The notes: a model not told the origin generated them from the sequence alone. DNA of 64,000 nt from Streptomyces sp. CB02366 (GCF_001905905.1 NZ_LIVT01000014.1:62001-126000), one strand, 5' to 3'. Positions 52,741-62,946 are shown, counted from the stretch's first letter. Made by a program: numbers and translations.

Positions 52741-53544
52741 CTCGTTCTCGTCCACGTACGCCCCCGATGCCTGGTGCCGTGGGGCCGTGCGCCGAGGGGG
52801 ATCGCCCCACGCCGCCCGCCCCGTCCGCTGCCCGCTCCGCCCGTGCCGTCGACTGTGCCCGGTTCCGCCCGGTGCGACGCGCGGGGCGGCGCACCTGCCG
52901 CCCGCACGCGCGCAGGCCCGTGTAATGGTCGGGCAAAGACTAGACGCTGGCGCCCCTCCTGTGAGGGCCCCGGACACAACTGTGTGCGATCCGGAGATGA
53001 ACGGGGTGCGACGGCCGACGAGCGGCCGTGTCGGCGCGACGGACGGCGGCGTGCGGCCGGGGTACGGGGCCGAAGCGGGCGTGGACCGGGCGGCGAGCCC
53101 GGCGATACGGGCGGACGGCCGGCCGCCCCCCGTTGCGGGCGCGGCTGTCACTCCCCGGCCGTGCCCGGGAGATCACCCCGGCCCGTCTCACGTGTCGGGG
53201 CCCTTCGCGTTGCTCGCCCGCCGGCAGCAGCCTGCTGCCGGTACCCCTTGATCACCCGGACGGAAACCTCATGAGTCTGCACGGTCTGCTGGACGTCCTC
53301 GTCACCGGCCCGGCCGGCCGCCGTCAAGGAGCCCTCGTCGGGCGCGACGATCACCGAGCGCGGCGTCATCCCCGGCACGACGGCGCAACTGAGCGTTCTC
53401 AGCGTTGCCTCTCCAGGGTGAGGACGGCTTTGGGGATGAGGGTCATACGGTTGGGGCTGATGCGGGATCCTCGGAAGATCTGCCCTCTCCGGCACGATCC
53501 ATTCCAAGATCATCCCATGCCGGACAGAGAACGTGGCAACGTCC
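52741..53544. other. 804-bp region without a supportable gene
   Basis: The space between the LuxR-type gene and the SpoIIE gene contains GC-rich sequence with long open frames on both strands but no convincing start, ribosome site or family motif. A plus-strand frame from ATG 53272 and a minus-strand frame 53513-53148 were examined and not accepted. The first 200 nt should hold the promoter of the regulator. Confidence 0.5.
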
Positions 53545-55761
53545 TCAGCCGGGATCGGTGGCGGTGAGGACGAGGATGGCCTGGTCGTCGTCGATGCCGT
53601 GGTCGCCGGTGAAGGCGTACACGGCCTCGGTGACGGCGTTGATCAGGTGCTGCGGGGTGGGTCTGTCCGGTGTGCCGGTCAGGGCATCGGCGAGGCGTTG
53701 ATCACCGAAGAATTCGTCGTCGTGGCGGCGTGCTTCGGTGATGCCGTCGGTGTAGAGCACCAGGCTCTCGTTGGGGCGCAGATGGAGGCTGCGAGGTTCG
53801 AGGTGGATGTCGGGTCCGATGCCCAGCAGAAGGCCGGGTGCGTCAACGGCGCGAACGGTGTGGTGGTTGTCCACGTGGAGGGGGAGGGTGTGGCCGGCGC
53901 GGACGAGTTCGATGGCGAGACCCGTGGAGGTGGGGGCGAGTTGTCCGTAGACAAGGGTGACGAAGCCGGTGCCGTGTCCGGCGGGCCGATTGATCAGAGC
54001 TTGGTTGACCGCTTTGACAACGGCCTCGGGGCCCGGGACGAGAGGGGCGACGGCGCGGGCAGTGTGGCGGACCAGGGCGGTGGTGGTGGCGGCGATGGCG
54101 CCCCGCCCGCAGACGTCGCCGAGCATGAACGCCCACCGGTCCCCCTCCAGGGGAAAGACGTCATAGAAGTCACCACCGATGTCGAGTCCCTCACCGGCGG
54201 GGTGGTAGTAGGTGGCCACTTCCGCACCGGATACCTGTGGCAGGTCGGGCAGGAGGAGCCCAGCCTGCAGGTCGCGGGCGAGAGCGGTGCGGTGGGTGTA
54301 CTGGCGGGCGTTACGCGCAGCCAGGGCGGCACGGGCAACAAGCTCTTCGGCCAGGGCGATGGTGTGCCCGTCGAAAACGTGGTCACCGGTGGACAGCAGC
54401 GTCACGGTGCCGAACGCGTTGCCACGGTCGAGGAGGGGGATGCACAGGTAGCCGGTGAGTCCGAGGTCCTGCCAGGGAGCTGGGCCGGTGGGAGCGCGGC
54501 GGGCGACCTCGGTCACGCCGGAGGCCAGGACGCGGGTGATGGTGTCGTCGGCATCGTAGGCAGGAGTGGGGGAGTCGAGCAGGTCCTGCTGCCTTTGGGT
54601 GGGGGCGGTGGCGGCCACGCGGTGCACCCGGCCGCCCTCGATGACGTCGACCACGCACAGAGGCGCCAGACGCGGGGTGCAAGCGTCGGCCAAGCGTCTG
54701 AGGGTGTGGACGGCGTCGAGGTCGGCGCTCAGGGTGGTGCTGGCGTGCAGGAGGTAGGCCAGGTCGTCGCGGGCGGCCTTCTCACGGACCTTGGCCGCCC
54801 AGTAGGTCTGTTCGGCCTGGTGGCGTTCGATGGCCAGGGCGGCGGTGTCGGCGAAGATCTGGGCGAGCGCGAGGTCGGCGTCCTGCGGCGAGCGCGGGAC
54901 GCGGTGGTACATCGCGAAGGTGCCCAGCAGTGAGCCGTCGCCCGCCAGGATCGGGGTGGACCAGCAGGCGGCCAGGCCGGCCTTGTCCGCAAGGTCGCGG
55001 TAGTCGTCCCAGAAGGGGTCCGTGGCGATGTCGGTGACGATCACCGGTCTACGGCGGTGCGCGGCGGTGCCGCAGGATCCCACGCCTTCCCCGGTGGCGA
55101 TGCCGTCGATGGCCTGGTTGTAGAAGTCGGGCAGGCTCGGTGCGGCGCCGTGGCGCAGATGCCGGCCGTCGGCGTCGGCGAGCAGGACGGACACCAGCAC
55201 TTCCTCGGGCGCCAGGTCCTGGATCGTGCGGGCCATGCCTTCGAGCACTTCGGAGAGGGGGGCCTGGCGGGCTATCTGCTCCAGCAGTGCCCTGTGCTCG
55301 GCCGTCAGTCGCTGCGCGTGCTTGACCTGGGTGGTCTCCACCCCGATCATGCGTACACCCATGACATTGCCGCCGGCGTCCAGGCGGGGTTCGTAGGTGA
55401 AGTCGAAGAACGCCTCACGGGCTTTCGCGCCTTCGCCCAGCACGACGCGGGCGTCGCGGCCGGTGTAGGCCTCAGCCGTGCGGTAGACCCGGTCCAACAA
55501 GGTGATGAAACCCTGTTCGGCGAGCTCCGGCATCAGCTGCCCCAGTGGTACGCCGGTGCGGGTGCGCTCGAGCCCGCCGATCGCGGTGAAGAACGCCGGA
55601 TTCGCCGCCTCCAGCATGTGTGCCGGGCCCGCCATAGAGGCGAAGACCGCCATCGATTGCCCGAACAGCGCCCGCAGATCATGATCCGTGTCTGTGTCAG
55701 CAGTACGTACCGCGGGTGCCTGGGCGGACGGGTAGGCCTGCTGGTCCGGTATGCCCGTCAT
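53545..55761 (-). CDS. PAS-GAF-SpoIIE protein phosphatase
   Basis: A 738-aa cytoplasmic PP2C-type phosphatase. A PAS domain (about residues 30-150; FMELANPAFF-like MLEAANPAFFTAIGG), one or two GAF domains (GVGSCGTAAHRRRPVIVTDI; GNAFGTVTLLSTGDHV) and the SpoIIE domain (EGLDIGGDFYDVFPLEGDRW, MLGDVCGRGAIAA, LVLYTDGITEAR, DDDQAILVL) are seen. It should dephosphorylate a STAS anti-sigma antagonist in response to a sensed signal. Its ATG overlaps the stop of the STAS gene upstream (ATGA), a natural substrate candidate. Confidence 0.92.
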   Translation of the reverse strand: MTGIPDQQAYPSAQAPAVRTADTDTDHDLRALFGQSMAVFASMAGPAHMLEAANPAFFTAIGGLERTRTGVPLGQLMPELAEQGFITLLDRVYRTAEAYTGRDARVVLGEGAKAREAFFDFTYEPRLDAGGNVMGVRMIGVETTQVKHAQRLTAEHRALLEQIARQAPLSEVLEGMARTIQDLAPEEVLVSVLLADADGRHLRHGAAPSLPDFYNQAIDGIATGEGVGSCGTAAHRRRPVIVTDIATDPFWDDYRDLADKAGLAACWSTPILAGDGSLLGTFAMYHRVPRSPQDADLALAQIFADTAALAIERHQAEQTYWAAKVREKAARDDLAYLLHASTTLSADLDAVHTLRRLADACTPRLAPLCVVDVIEGGRVHRVAATAPTQRQQDLLDSPTPAYDADDTITRVLASGVTEVARRAPTGPAPWQDLGLTGYLCIPLLDRGNAFGTVTLLSTGDHVFDGHTIALAEELVARAALAARNARQYTHRTALARDLQAGLLLPDLPQVSGAEVATYYHPAGEGLDIGGDFYDVFPLEGDRWAFMLGDVCGRGAIAATTTALVRHTARAVAPLVPGPEAVVKAVNQALINRPAGHGTGFVTLVYGQLAPTSTGLAIELVRAGHTLPLHVDNHHTVRAVDAPGLLLGIGPDIHLEPRSLHLRPNESLVLYTDGITEARRHDDEFFGDQRLADALTGTPDRPTPQHLINAVTEAVYAFTGDHGIDDDQAILVLTATDPG

Positions 55762-56207
55762 CTGTCGTGCTCCTCGCCGGTCCCTGCTCCGGGGTCGGCG
55801 AGGAGCACGACGGTACCGAGAGCAGCCCTGTGCATGTTGAGGGCCTCCTCGGTGTCGGTATGCAGGCAGAAGATCTGGTTCAACCCGGTCAGCACGAACA
55901 GGCGGTCGAGGAAGGCGGGCACCCCCGCCAGGCACAGGTCCTTGCTCTGCGCGGCCTGCTGGTTGTGCAGCTTCAGCAGTGCGCTGATGCCGGTGGAGTC
56001 GCAGTACGTGAGGTGGGAGCAGTCGACCACAACCGTCCCTGCTTCTCGCCCCGTGGCCAGTTCCGTTTCCTTGGCCTCGTACAGCTGCACCACGCTGTGG
56101 AAGTCGAGATCCCCGCGCAGAGCGAATACGACTGCCCGCGTGTCCCGCCTGACGTCTACCGCGAACACTCTCGGTTTCCTCCGTCTAGGATTCTCAGTGA
56201 TGCCCAT
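55758..56207 (-). CDS. STAS-domain anti-sigma factor antagonist
   Basis: A 149-aa protein with a STAS fold (AVVFALRGDLDFHSVVQLYE) and the phosphorylation site DCSHLTYCDSTGISALLKL, where Ser71 follows the conserved Asp. In partner switching, the unphosphorylated form frees a sigma factor by binding its RsbW-like kinase. The gene overlaps the SpoIIE phosphatase gene, so kinase/phosphatase control of this protein is likely. The last 15 residues are charged and disordered. Confidence 0.9.
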   Translation of the reverse strand: MGITENPRRRKPRVFAVDVRRDTRAVVFALRGDLDFHSVVQLYEAKETELATGREAGTVVVDCSHLTYCDSTGISALLKLHNQQAAQSKDLCLAGVPAFLDRLFVLTGLNQIFCLHTDTEEALNMHRAALGTVVLLADPGAGTGEEHDR

Positions 56208-56373
56208 GGTAAGGAGCCGCTTTCACCATGTGGAATGCGGGCTGGTCAGGTTCACCCCGCCCGGGTGATCTCACTACCCCAAACCTCATTGAACAAGATG
56301 AAATCGGGTGCAATTTTTGGGTGTTCGGTACAGCATGCCAGCCGATCCTCCATTTACCCCGGCGCTGTGGGAG

Positions 56374-56393
56374 CCTGTCCCGCCTCGGGCAGG
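56374..56393 (-). terminator. Weak hairpin after the small STAS gene
   Basis: CCTGTCCCG and CGGGCAGG pair with one bulge around a 3-nt loop in the 233-bp space 56208-56440, which also must hold the promoter of the 149-aa STAS gene. Confidence 0.35.
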
Positions 56394-56440
56394 AACAATC
56401 ACGTCCTGAGGCGAGGCAGGCTTCCACGTCAGGGAAATCC

Positions 56441-56722
56441 TCAGTGGCGCGTGGTGAGATCGGTCAGTCCGGAGATGGTCAGGACGGGGGTCAGGAGCGG
56501 GCCTGCGATGATTTCGAGGCGGTCGGCATGGGAGAACAAGACGCTCAGGCCAGCGCTGTCGAGGTACTCGACCTCGGTCAGATCCAGGACGAGGGGGCCG
56601 GGTGTGTCGTCGAGCGCGGTCGCCAGGCTTCCCGTGTTGCTCATGTCGATCTCGCCGGCCACGGTCAGCACGGCCGTTCCGTCCGGCCGCCGACCGGGCG
56701 TCAGGGTCAGGGGCGTAGTCAT
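56441..56722 (-). CDS. Short STAS-domain anti-sigma factor antagonist
   Basis: A 93-aa STAS protein (AVLTVAGEIDMSNTGSLATA; LDLTEVEYLDSAGLSVLFSH) with Asp55-Ser56 as the conserved phosphorylation pair. Its ATG shares one base with the stop of the giant kinase/phosphatase gene (TGATG), so the two are made together. The RsbW-like domain at the end of that protein is the likely partner and the SpoIIE domain the likely reactivator. Confidence 0.9.
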   Translation of the reverse strand: MTTPLTLTPGRRPDGTAVLTVAGEIDMSNTGSLATALDDTPGPLVLDLTEVEYLDSAGLSVLFSHADRLEIIAGPLLTPVLTISGLTDLTTRH

Positions 56723-59700
56723 CAGGCGATCCTCGTATGCATGTCGACGGTGGTTCCGGCCGGGCTTTGAGTGACAGTGACCTGCTGCATCAGGGCCCGC
56801 ATCAGCCCCATGCCTCGGCCGCGGTGTGCGTTGCGCTCGGGCTGCGGCACTTTCCACCGGCCGGTGTCCGCAATGATCAGGCGCAGGTTGCCGACGGACG
56901 CCTCGGCACGGAAGTAGACGGTGTCGCCCGGAGCGTCACGGTGCCCGTGCTCGATGGCATTGGCGCACGCTTCACCCGCCGCCACAAGGACGTTCTGCAC
57001 GGTGCCTGGCGGCAGGTCGCACTGGTCGAGCCAGCCGCGCAGGGCCTTGCGGACGGGAGCGAGCTGTCCCGATTCCGCTGGGAAGGACATCTCCAGCGGA
57101 GCCGGATGCCGGTAGAGCAGCAGGGCGACGTCGTCGTCGTAGCCGCCGGCGGGCGCCAGGCGTGACATGACGTCGGTGGCGAGGTCGTCGATCGCGGTGT
57201 CCCGGCCGGCTTGCAGGGCCTCGCCCGCCTGGTCGATTCCTGTGCTGAGCGGGCGGCGGCGACGTTCGACGAGTCCGTCGGTGTACAGCAGCAGAGTGGA
57301 GCGAGCCGAGATGGTGCAGCTTCCCTCGGGGCGCGGGTTGCCCGGACGGACAGCCAGCGGCAGCGAGCGCCCGCCCTCCAGGAGCTGGATGGAGCCGTCG
57401 GGCTGGACGAGGATGCCGGGCGGGTGCCCGGCGCTCGAGTAGGTGAGCTGACCGGTTTCGGTGTCGAGGACCCCGCAGAAGACAGTGGTGCACACCGCGC
57501 CGGGGACACCGGCGGCGAACTGGTCCAGGGCCATGAGCGCCTGGGCCGGGCCGGCGTCCTGGAGCAGTAGAGCGCGACAGGCGCTGCGCAACTGGCCCAT
57601 GACGCTGGCGGCTTCCAGGCCGCGGCCGACACAGTCGCCGACGACGATGCCGATGCGGCCGTCGGGCAGGGCGATGGTGTCGTACCAGTCGCCGCCGACT
57701 TCCAGGGGCCGGGTGGCCGGCTCGTAGCGGACGGCGAAGCCATCGGGCAGACGGGAGGGGCCGAGGATGGCTCGCTGCAAGGCGATGGCGGTCTCGCGCT
57801 GCTGGTCGATCTGGTGCGCGCGGACCAGGCCCTGGGCGATGTGGCCGGCCAGGAGGGACAGCAGGAGCTGGTCCTCACCGGTAAAGGGACGCTGCTCGCC
57901 CAAATCGACCCACAACACCATGACGCCTTCCGGGTGTTCCAGGACAACGGTAGCCTCGCCCTGGCCCGGAACGGTGCTGAGCGCCGGCTGTTCACGGAGG
58001 CCGGAGAGCGCCTTACGGCGTTCGGCGGGCAGTTCCTGCCAGGTGAGGGAGGTGTCGGTGCAGGCGAGGGCGGGTGCGTCACCGGTACCGAAGACCACGG
58101 CCGTCACCTGCCGGGCGCGCCACAGTCTCTTCAGTTCCTCAAGGGAGCCGTCGACGGCTTCGGGCAGGCTGGGGGCCTGGGACAGACGTGTGCTCAAGGC
58201 GGCCAGCGCGGTTTCGCGCTGGATGGCGAAGTGCTCGGCGCTCACGTCGCGGAAGGTTCCGACGATCACGGTGCGGTCGGTATCGGGGTCCTGGACCTGG
58301 TTGAACGTGGCCGTCACCCACAGGCGGTGCCCGTCACGGTGGGTGAGGGGAATGGTGTAGCTGCCGCGCTCCTGGCCGGTCAGGGTCGTGAAAGCCTCGG
58401 CGACTTGACGGTGGGCTTCGGGGTCGGTGGCCTCGTCCGGCCACCAGGGGTGGATCGGCTGGTAGGGCAGGTCTTCGGGGCCGTAGCCGAGGATGGTGGT
58501 GAAGGAGGTGTTGATCTCGATGACCGCGCCGTCCTCGTCACAGACGAAGAAGGCTTCCTGGAGCGAGTCGATTAGAGCGGCGCGCCAACGAGCGTGGTGG
58601 TTGCGCAGCCGGGCCAGCTTCAGGTTGGCCTCGACACGGGCGAGGAGTTCGGCGGCGGCGAACGGCTTGACGAGGTAGTCGTCCGCGCCGGCCCGCAGAC
58701 CCTCGATGGACGCCTCCTGTCCGGCGCGGGCGGACAGCAGGACCACCGGTACCGAAGCGGTGCTCTGGTCTGCGCGCAGCGCGCTGACCAGGGACAGTCC
58801 GTTCAGACGGGGCATCATGACGTCGCTGACCACGAGGTCGGGAACGTCGATCCGGATGGTGTCGAGGGCCTGCTGCCCGTCATTGACCGCGTGGACCTGG
58901 TAGCCGGCACCGCGCAGGAGCCGGGTCAGATACTCGCGCATGTCGGCGTTGTCGTCGGCGATCAGTACTCGCGCCGGGACCGGCAGACGGTTCGCCTGTA
59001 CCTTGTCGTCGGCCTGAGGGACGCCGCACGGTTCGTCGGCCGCCGGGCCGGTCTCCTCGCCCGGCAGCCAGCGCAGGGCTTCCTGGACGAAGGGGTCGGC
59101 TGTGGCGGGGGACGCCTCGGTGTCCGCCTTCGTGCGGATGGCGTCGGCGGGCAGGTGGGCGCAGCCGAAGGGCAGCCGGATGGTGAAGCGGGTTCCCTCC
59201 CCCGCGGCGGAGGAGGCGGTGATGGTGCCGCCGTGCAGGCCCACCAGTTCCTTCACCAGAGCCAGGCCGATACCGCTGCCCTCATTGGAGCGGGACCGTG
59301 CGTTCTCGATGCGGTGGAACCGTTCGAACAGGCGCGGCATCTCCTCGGCCGCCACGCCGACCCCGGTGTCCGCGACCGTCACCACGGCCTCACCGTCCTG
59401 GACGCCCACACCGACGCGGATCGCGCCGTCGAAGGTGAACTTCAGCGCGTTGCTGAGCAGGTTGAGGACCACCTTCTCCCACATGCTGCGGTCGACATAC
59501 ACCGCCTCGGGCAGGGGTTCGCACTCAACGTGGAAGTCCAGCCCCGCGTGTTCGACGGCGGAGCGGAACACGCTCGCCAGCGCACTGGTCACCGTGGCCA
59601 GGTCTACCGGTTCATAGCTCGCCTGCATCCGGCCCGCCTCGATGCGGGAGAAGTCCAGAAGCATGTTGACCAGCTTGCCCAGCCGCAGCCCGTTGCGGTG

Positions 59701-60900
59701 GACGGCCTCAAGTTCCTCGCGCAGGCGCGGCTCTGCGTCGGCGAGCTGCTGCCGAAGCTCCTGGACCGGCCCCATGATCAGGGTCAGGGGAGTGCGGAAC
59801 TCGTGGCTGATGTTGGAGAAGAACGTCGTCTTGGCCCGGTCCAGTTCCGCGAGCTCCTCGGCGCGGCGCTGCTGTGCCTGGTAGCTGCGGGCGCTGGCGA
59901 CTCCCGTGGCCACGTGACCAGCGACCAGCTCGACGAAACCGCGGTAGCCCTCGTCCAGGACGCGGTAACGGTTCAGGCCCGCCACCATGAACCCGTACGG
60001 TGTCCCGCCCTGCTGGAGCAGGGGGACGACAAGGGCCTGGGCGGGCGTCTCTTCCCACGCCCCGGAGGACAGGCCGATGGACGGCTCGCCGTCGAGGGAC
60101 ACCAGCACGGACTCGCCGCGCATCAGGGCATCGGTCGACCAGGGCGAGGTGGAGCCTGCGGGGATGATCTCCCCTGCCGCCGGGTCGGTGGACACGAGCC
60201 CGGTGGCCGAGGCGAGACGAGCGTTGCCATCGTCCTGGAAGAGGTAGGTCAGGGTGAAGGGGAGGTCATACGGGTTGCGGCCGAGTTGCTCGGCGGCGAA
60301 GTCGAGCATCTCCTGCTCGGTACGCACCACGCTGGGATCGGATCCCAGATCGCGCAGAGTCGCCATTCGGCGCTCCCCGATGACCCGCTCCGTGTCCTCG
60401 CTGACCACGCACAGCATGCCCACCACGACACCGTCGTCATCGCGCAGGGGACTGTAGGAGAAGGTGTGGTAGCTCTCCTCGAGGTAGCCGGAGCGCTGCA
60501 GGAACAACAGCAGCCCTTCGTCCCATGTCGCCTCGCCACTGGTCAGGACGGTGTCGATGCGCGGACCGATGTCGCCCCAGATCTCCGACCAGACCACGCT
60601 GGAGGGCCGGCCCAGCGCCCAGGGGTACTTCTGTCCCAGCGTGTCGCGCCGGTATGCCTCGTTGCAGAAGAACGTAAGCTCCGGCCCCCAGGCCATCCAC
60701 ATGGCGAACTTCGACGACAGCAGGATGCTCACGGCGGTCCGCAGACTCTGCGGCCAGTCCTGCGGCTCTCCCAGCGGCGTCGCCGACCAGTCCACCCGGG
60801 CCAACTCCTGCCCGATCTTCCTGTCGGCGGTGAACACCTCGTCCATGGCTGCTGACGGGATGGTGAGCTCACCGTCCTCCGAGCGCGTCACAGCAGACAC
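56722..60900 (-). CDS. Giant hybrid histidine kinase / SpoIIE phosphatase / RsbW-like kinase
   Basis: A 1392-aa soluble protein with this order: PAS (about 20-175), GAF (190-345), HisKA with His366 (FFSNISHEFRTPLTLIMGPV), HATPase (N box NLLSNALKFT; GSGIGLALVKELV), receiver (about 640-755, phospho-Asp in LVVSDVMMPRLNG), PAS (about 770-890), GAF, SpoIIE phosphatase (about 1050-1260; LEVGGDWYDTIALPDGRIGI, VVGDCVGRGLEAA, LLLYTDGLVERR) and a C-terminal RsbW-type HATPase (about 1265-1390; AAGEACANAIEHGHRD, GRGMGLMRALM). It can link phosphorelay input to partner-switching output in one chain. The downstream coupled STAS protein is the likely substrate. Confidence 0.92.
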   Translation of the reverse strand: MSAVTRSEDGELTIPSAAMDEVFTADRKIGQELARVDWSATPLGEPQDWPQSLRTAVSILLSSKFAMWMAWGPELTFFCNEAYRRDTLGQKYPWALGRPSSVVWSEIWGDIGPRIDTVLTSGEATWDEGLLLFLQRSGYLEESYHTFSYSPLRDDDGVVVGMLCVVSEDTERVIGERRMATLRDLGSDPSVVRTEQEMLDFAAEQLGRNPYDLPFTLTYLFQDDGNARLASATGLVSTDPAAGEIIPAGSTSPWSTDALMRGESVLVSLDGEPSIGLSSGAWEETPAQALVVPLLQQGGTPYGFMVAGLNRYRVLDEGYRGFVELVAGHVATGVASARSYQAQQRRAEELAELDRAKTTFFSNISHEFRTPLTLIMGPVQELRQQLADAEPRLREELEAVHRNGLRLGKLVNMLLDFSRIEAGRMQASYEPVDLATVTSALASVFRSAVEHAGLDFHVECEPLPEAVYVDRSMWEKVVLNLLSNALKFTFDGAIRVGVGVQDGEAVVTVADTGVGVAAEEMPRLFERFHRIENARSRSNEGSGIGLALVKELVGLHGGTITASSAAGEGTRFTIRLPFGCAHLPADAIRTKADTEASPATADPFVQEALRWLPGEETGPAADEPCGVPQADDKVQANRLPVPARVLIADDNADMREYLTRLLRGAGYQVHAVNDGQQALDTIRIDVPDLVVSDVMMPRLNGLSLVSALRADQSTASVPVVLLSARAGQEASIEGLRAGADDYLVKPFAAAELLARVEANLKLARLRNHHARWRAALIDSLQEAFFVCDEDGAVIEINTSFTTILGYGPEDLPYQPIHPWWPDEATDPEAHRQVAEAFTTLTGQERGSYTIPLTHRDGHRLWVTATFNQVQDPDTDRTVIVGTFRDVSAEHFAIQRETALAALSTRLSQAPSLPEAVDGSLEELKRLWRARQVTAVVFGTGDAPALACTDTSLTWQELPAERRKALSGLREQPALSTVPGQGEATVVLEHPEGVMVLWVDLGEQRPFTGEDQLLLSLLAGHIAQGLVRAHQIDQQRETAIALQRAILGPSRLPDGFAVRYEPATRPLEVGGDWYDTIALPDGRIGIVVGDCVGRGLEAASVMGQLRSACRALLLQDAGPAQALMALDQFAAGVPGAVCTTVFCGVLDTETGQLTYSSAGHPPGILVQPDGSIQLLEGGRSLPLAVRPGNPRPEGSCTISARSTLLLYTDGLVERRRRPLSTGIDQAGEALQAGRDTAIDDLATDVMSRLAPAGGYDDDVALLLYRHPAPLEMSFPAESGQLAPVRKALRGWLDQCDLPPGTVQNVLVAAGEACANAIEHGHRDAPGDTVYFRAEASVGNLRLIIADTGRWKVPQPERNAHRGRGMGLMRALMQQVTVTQSPAGTTVDMHTRIA

Positions 60901-61809
60901 CCTTCCACTTGCCTCAGCCCCTTACGTACGAAGCACCGCCCGAGACCGCTCCATAGCATCACTGAACAGCGAACACCCCGGACCCGGTACCCCGCAGAAA
61001 TCGTCGAGGGCGTTCACACCACCCGAAGACCCACCGGCGCAATTAGTAGGATAAGACAGCTGCGCCCAGGGTTATGGCGTGGGAGCCCGCACCGCGACGG
61101 GATGGTGATTACTGAGACCTGTCACCACGACGCGCCCGGCAACCGGGCAGCAGCGAGTTTGGACAGGCCCGGTGCGTGCACGATTTCGGCGAAGAGGCGG
61201 CCTCGGCCACCCACTCCTCCGATACCGCTTGGGCGACCTGCCGGCCCGACCAGGTCTGCTTCACGGGGGCGTGGGAACGGCCACGCATCGGCCCTTCCCG
61301 TTACGTGCGCCCCGCGCCCTCACCACGGCGACAGGCCTCAAACCGGAGCCGTCAGTTGCCTCGTACGACCACCGCTACACTGCCCCCCCGGCCGCTCGTC
61401 CCGGTATTGCGCGACCTGGAACGGTGCGAAGACGTCCTTACCCGCCTCGTGGGTGACGACGAGCAGCAACTCCACGTCGCGTGGCGTTGTCACGTTTGCT
61501 GGCCGGCCTGGGATGACCTGGGGGTTGACCGTGCCGGTGAGGGTTCCGCTCATGTCGTCCGCACCGTCCTGGTAAAAGGGGCACCGGTACCTGGTGGAGA
61601 TCATCTCCCACTGCGCGCGGCTGTGCCACCGCTTCCCCCCCCAACTTCCGCGAGGCCGAGGAACTGACGCCCGAGCGCGTCGTCATCTCCCACGAGACGA
61701 TCCGCTGCTGGTGCGCGGAAGTACGGACTGACCACTCACACCGACTCGACTGCCTGGCCGGAATCACGTTGGGCGCGCACGTCGTACGCGGGAGAACATC
61801 GGCGATACG
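60901..61809. other. 909-bp region with only decayed or doubtful coding traces
   Basis: It contains the promoter side of the giant kinase gene, an IS6-like fragment (61646-61722) and a minus-strand 88-codon frame (61604-61338; GTLTGTVNPQVIPGRPANVT, DVELLLVVTHEAGKDVFAPF) that lacks a good ribosome site and family match. I do not call it a gene. Composition is less regular than in the flanking coding DNA. Confidence 0.5.
61646..61722 (+). pseudogene. IS6-family transposase fragment
   Basis: FREAEELTPERVVISHETIR followed by CWCAE matches the N-terminal helix-turn-helix region of IS6-type transposases (usual form FREVEELMLERGI..S.ETVRRWC). The reading frame breaks upstream in a run of eight C residues and no DDE domain follows. 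Confidence 0.6.
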
Positions 61810-62397
<588 letters not shown>

Positions 62398-62428
62398 CCG
62401 GGGTGGGCGGCTTGACCGGAGCCGTAAG

Positions 62429-62540
62429 CGAAACGCCCCCTGAAACAGGAGGGTGAAACGAAGCACCGCGTTTCACTCTGACCTGCAGGAACGCCTGCAA
62501 GGGCGAGCGGAGCGGGTGCGTTTCACTCCGCGTTTCAGTG
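62429..62540. repeat. Cluster of six GTTTC/GAAAC boxes
   Basis: CGAAACGC (62429), CTGAAACAG (62440), GGTGAAACG (62452), CGTTTCACTC (62469 and 62519) and CGTTTCAGTG (62531) lie within 112 bp, three in one orientation and three in the other. GGTGAAACG and CGTTTCAC face each other. The arrangement resembles operator or iteron sets of plasmids and integrative elements; no regulator for it was identified in the window. Confidence 0.55.
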
Positions 62541-62572
62541 GCCGTGCCCGCGTGCGGCTGACGACGACGGGG

Positions 62573-62602
62573 CGGGCCCCGGACCAAAAGGTCCGGGGCC
62601 CG
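62573..62602. terminator. Perfect 13-bp hairpin with AAAA loop
   Basis: Arms 62573-62585 and 62590-62602 pair perfectly. It lies between the plus-strand chimeric gene and the convergent small secreted gene and can terminate both. Confidence 0.8.
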
Positions 62603-62634
62603 GCTTGGTGGGGGAGCTGGGCCAGTAGATCTAC

Positions 62635-62946
62635 TCAGCGAAACTCGAGGTACATGCTGTGTGCCCTGTGGTCGACGCCGAGGTCGCGACAGTCGGCGGT
62701 GACAGTGTTGCCGGGGCGCACCCAGCCTGTTGTGAAGTACGGGTCGGGGCTCCACCGGTGGTCACAACGGCCCCTCAACCGGAACTCGCCGGTGCCGGTG
62801 GCGCAGTGGCCGTGGCCGAAACGCTGATTGTTGCCGGAGGCCCAGGTGGTGCAGTTCCCAGGGGCCGCCTGCGCTGTGCCGCCTGTGGCACACAGCAAAC
62901 CGCCCGCGAGCACCGTGGCACTCGTCACCAACGCAATCTTCTTCAT
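62635..62946 (-). CDS. Small secreted cysteine-containing protein
   Basis: A 103-aa exported protein. The signal peptide (MKKIALVTSATVLAGGLLCA, cleavage near AQA) leaves about 70 residues with four cysteines (NCTTWASGNNQRFGHGHC, GRCDHRW, TADCRDLG), likely two disulfides. The ATG at 62946 has GGGAG about 4 nt upstream; an in-frame ATG at 62964 has none. I do not recognise the family; similar small proteins are common in actinobacteria. The 338-bp space 62947-63284 upstream has no further gene I can support. Confidence 0.75.
   Translation of the reverse strand: MKKIALVTSATVLAGGLLCATGGTAQAAPGNCTTWASGNNQRFGHGHCATGTGEFRLRGRCDHRWSPDPYFTTGWVRPGNTVTADCRDLGVDHRAHSMYLEFR

Noticed and set aside
52835..52920. 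GC-rich complementary stretches upstream of the LuxR-type gene as a riboswitch
   Set aside because: No conserved riboswitch core could be seen and such pairings are frequent by chance at this GC content.
53148..53513. 121-codon minus-strand frame between the LuxR-type and SpoIIE genes
   Set aside because: No ribosome site, no recognisable motif and irregular codon use; left as an uncharacterised gap.
61338..61604. 88-codon minus-strand frame with protein-like composition
   Set aside because: The purine-rich run abuts the first ATG and the second ATG has no ribosome site; no family recognised, so not called as a gene.
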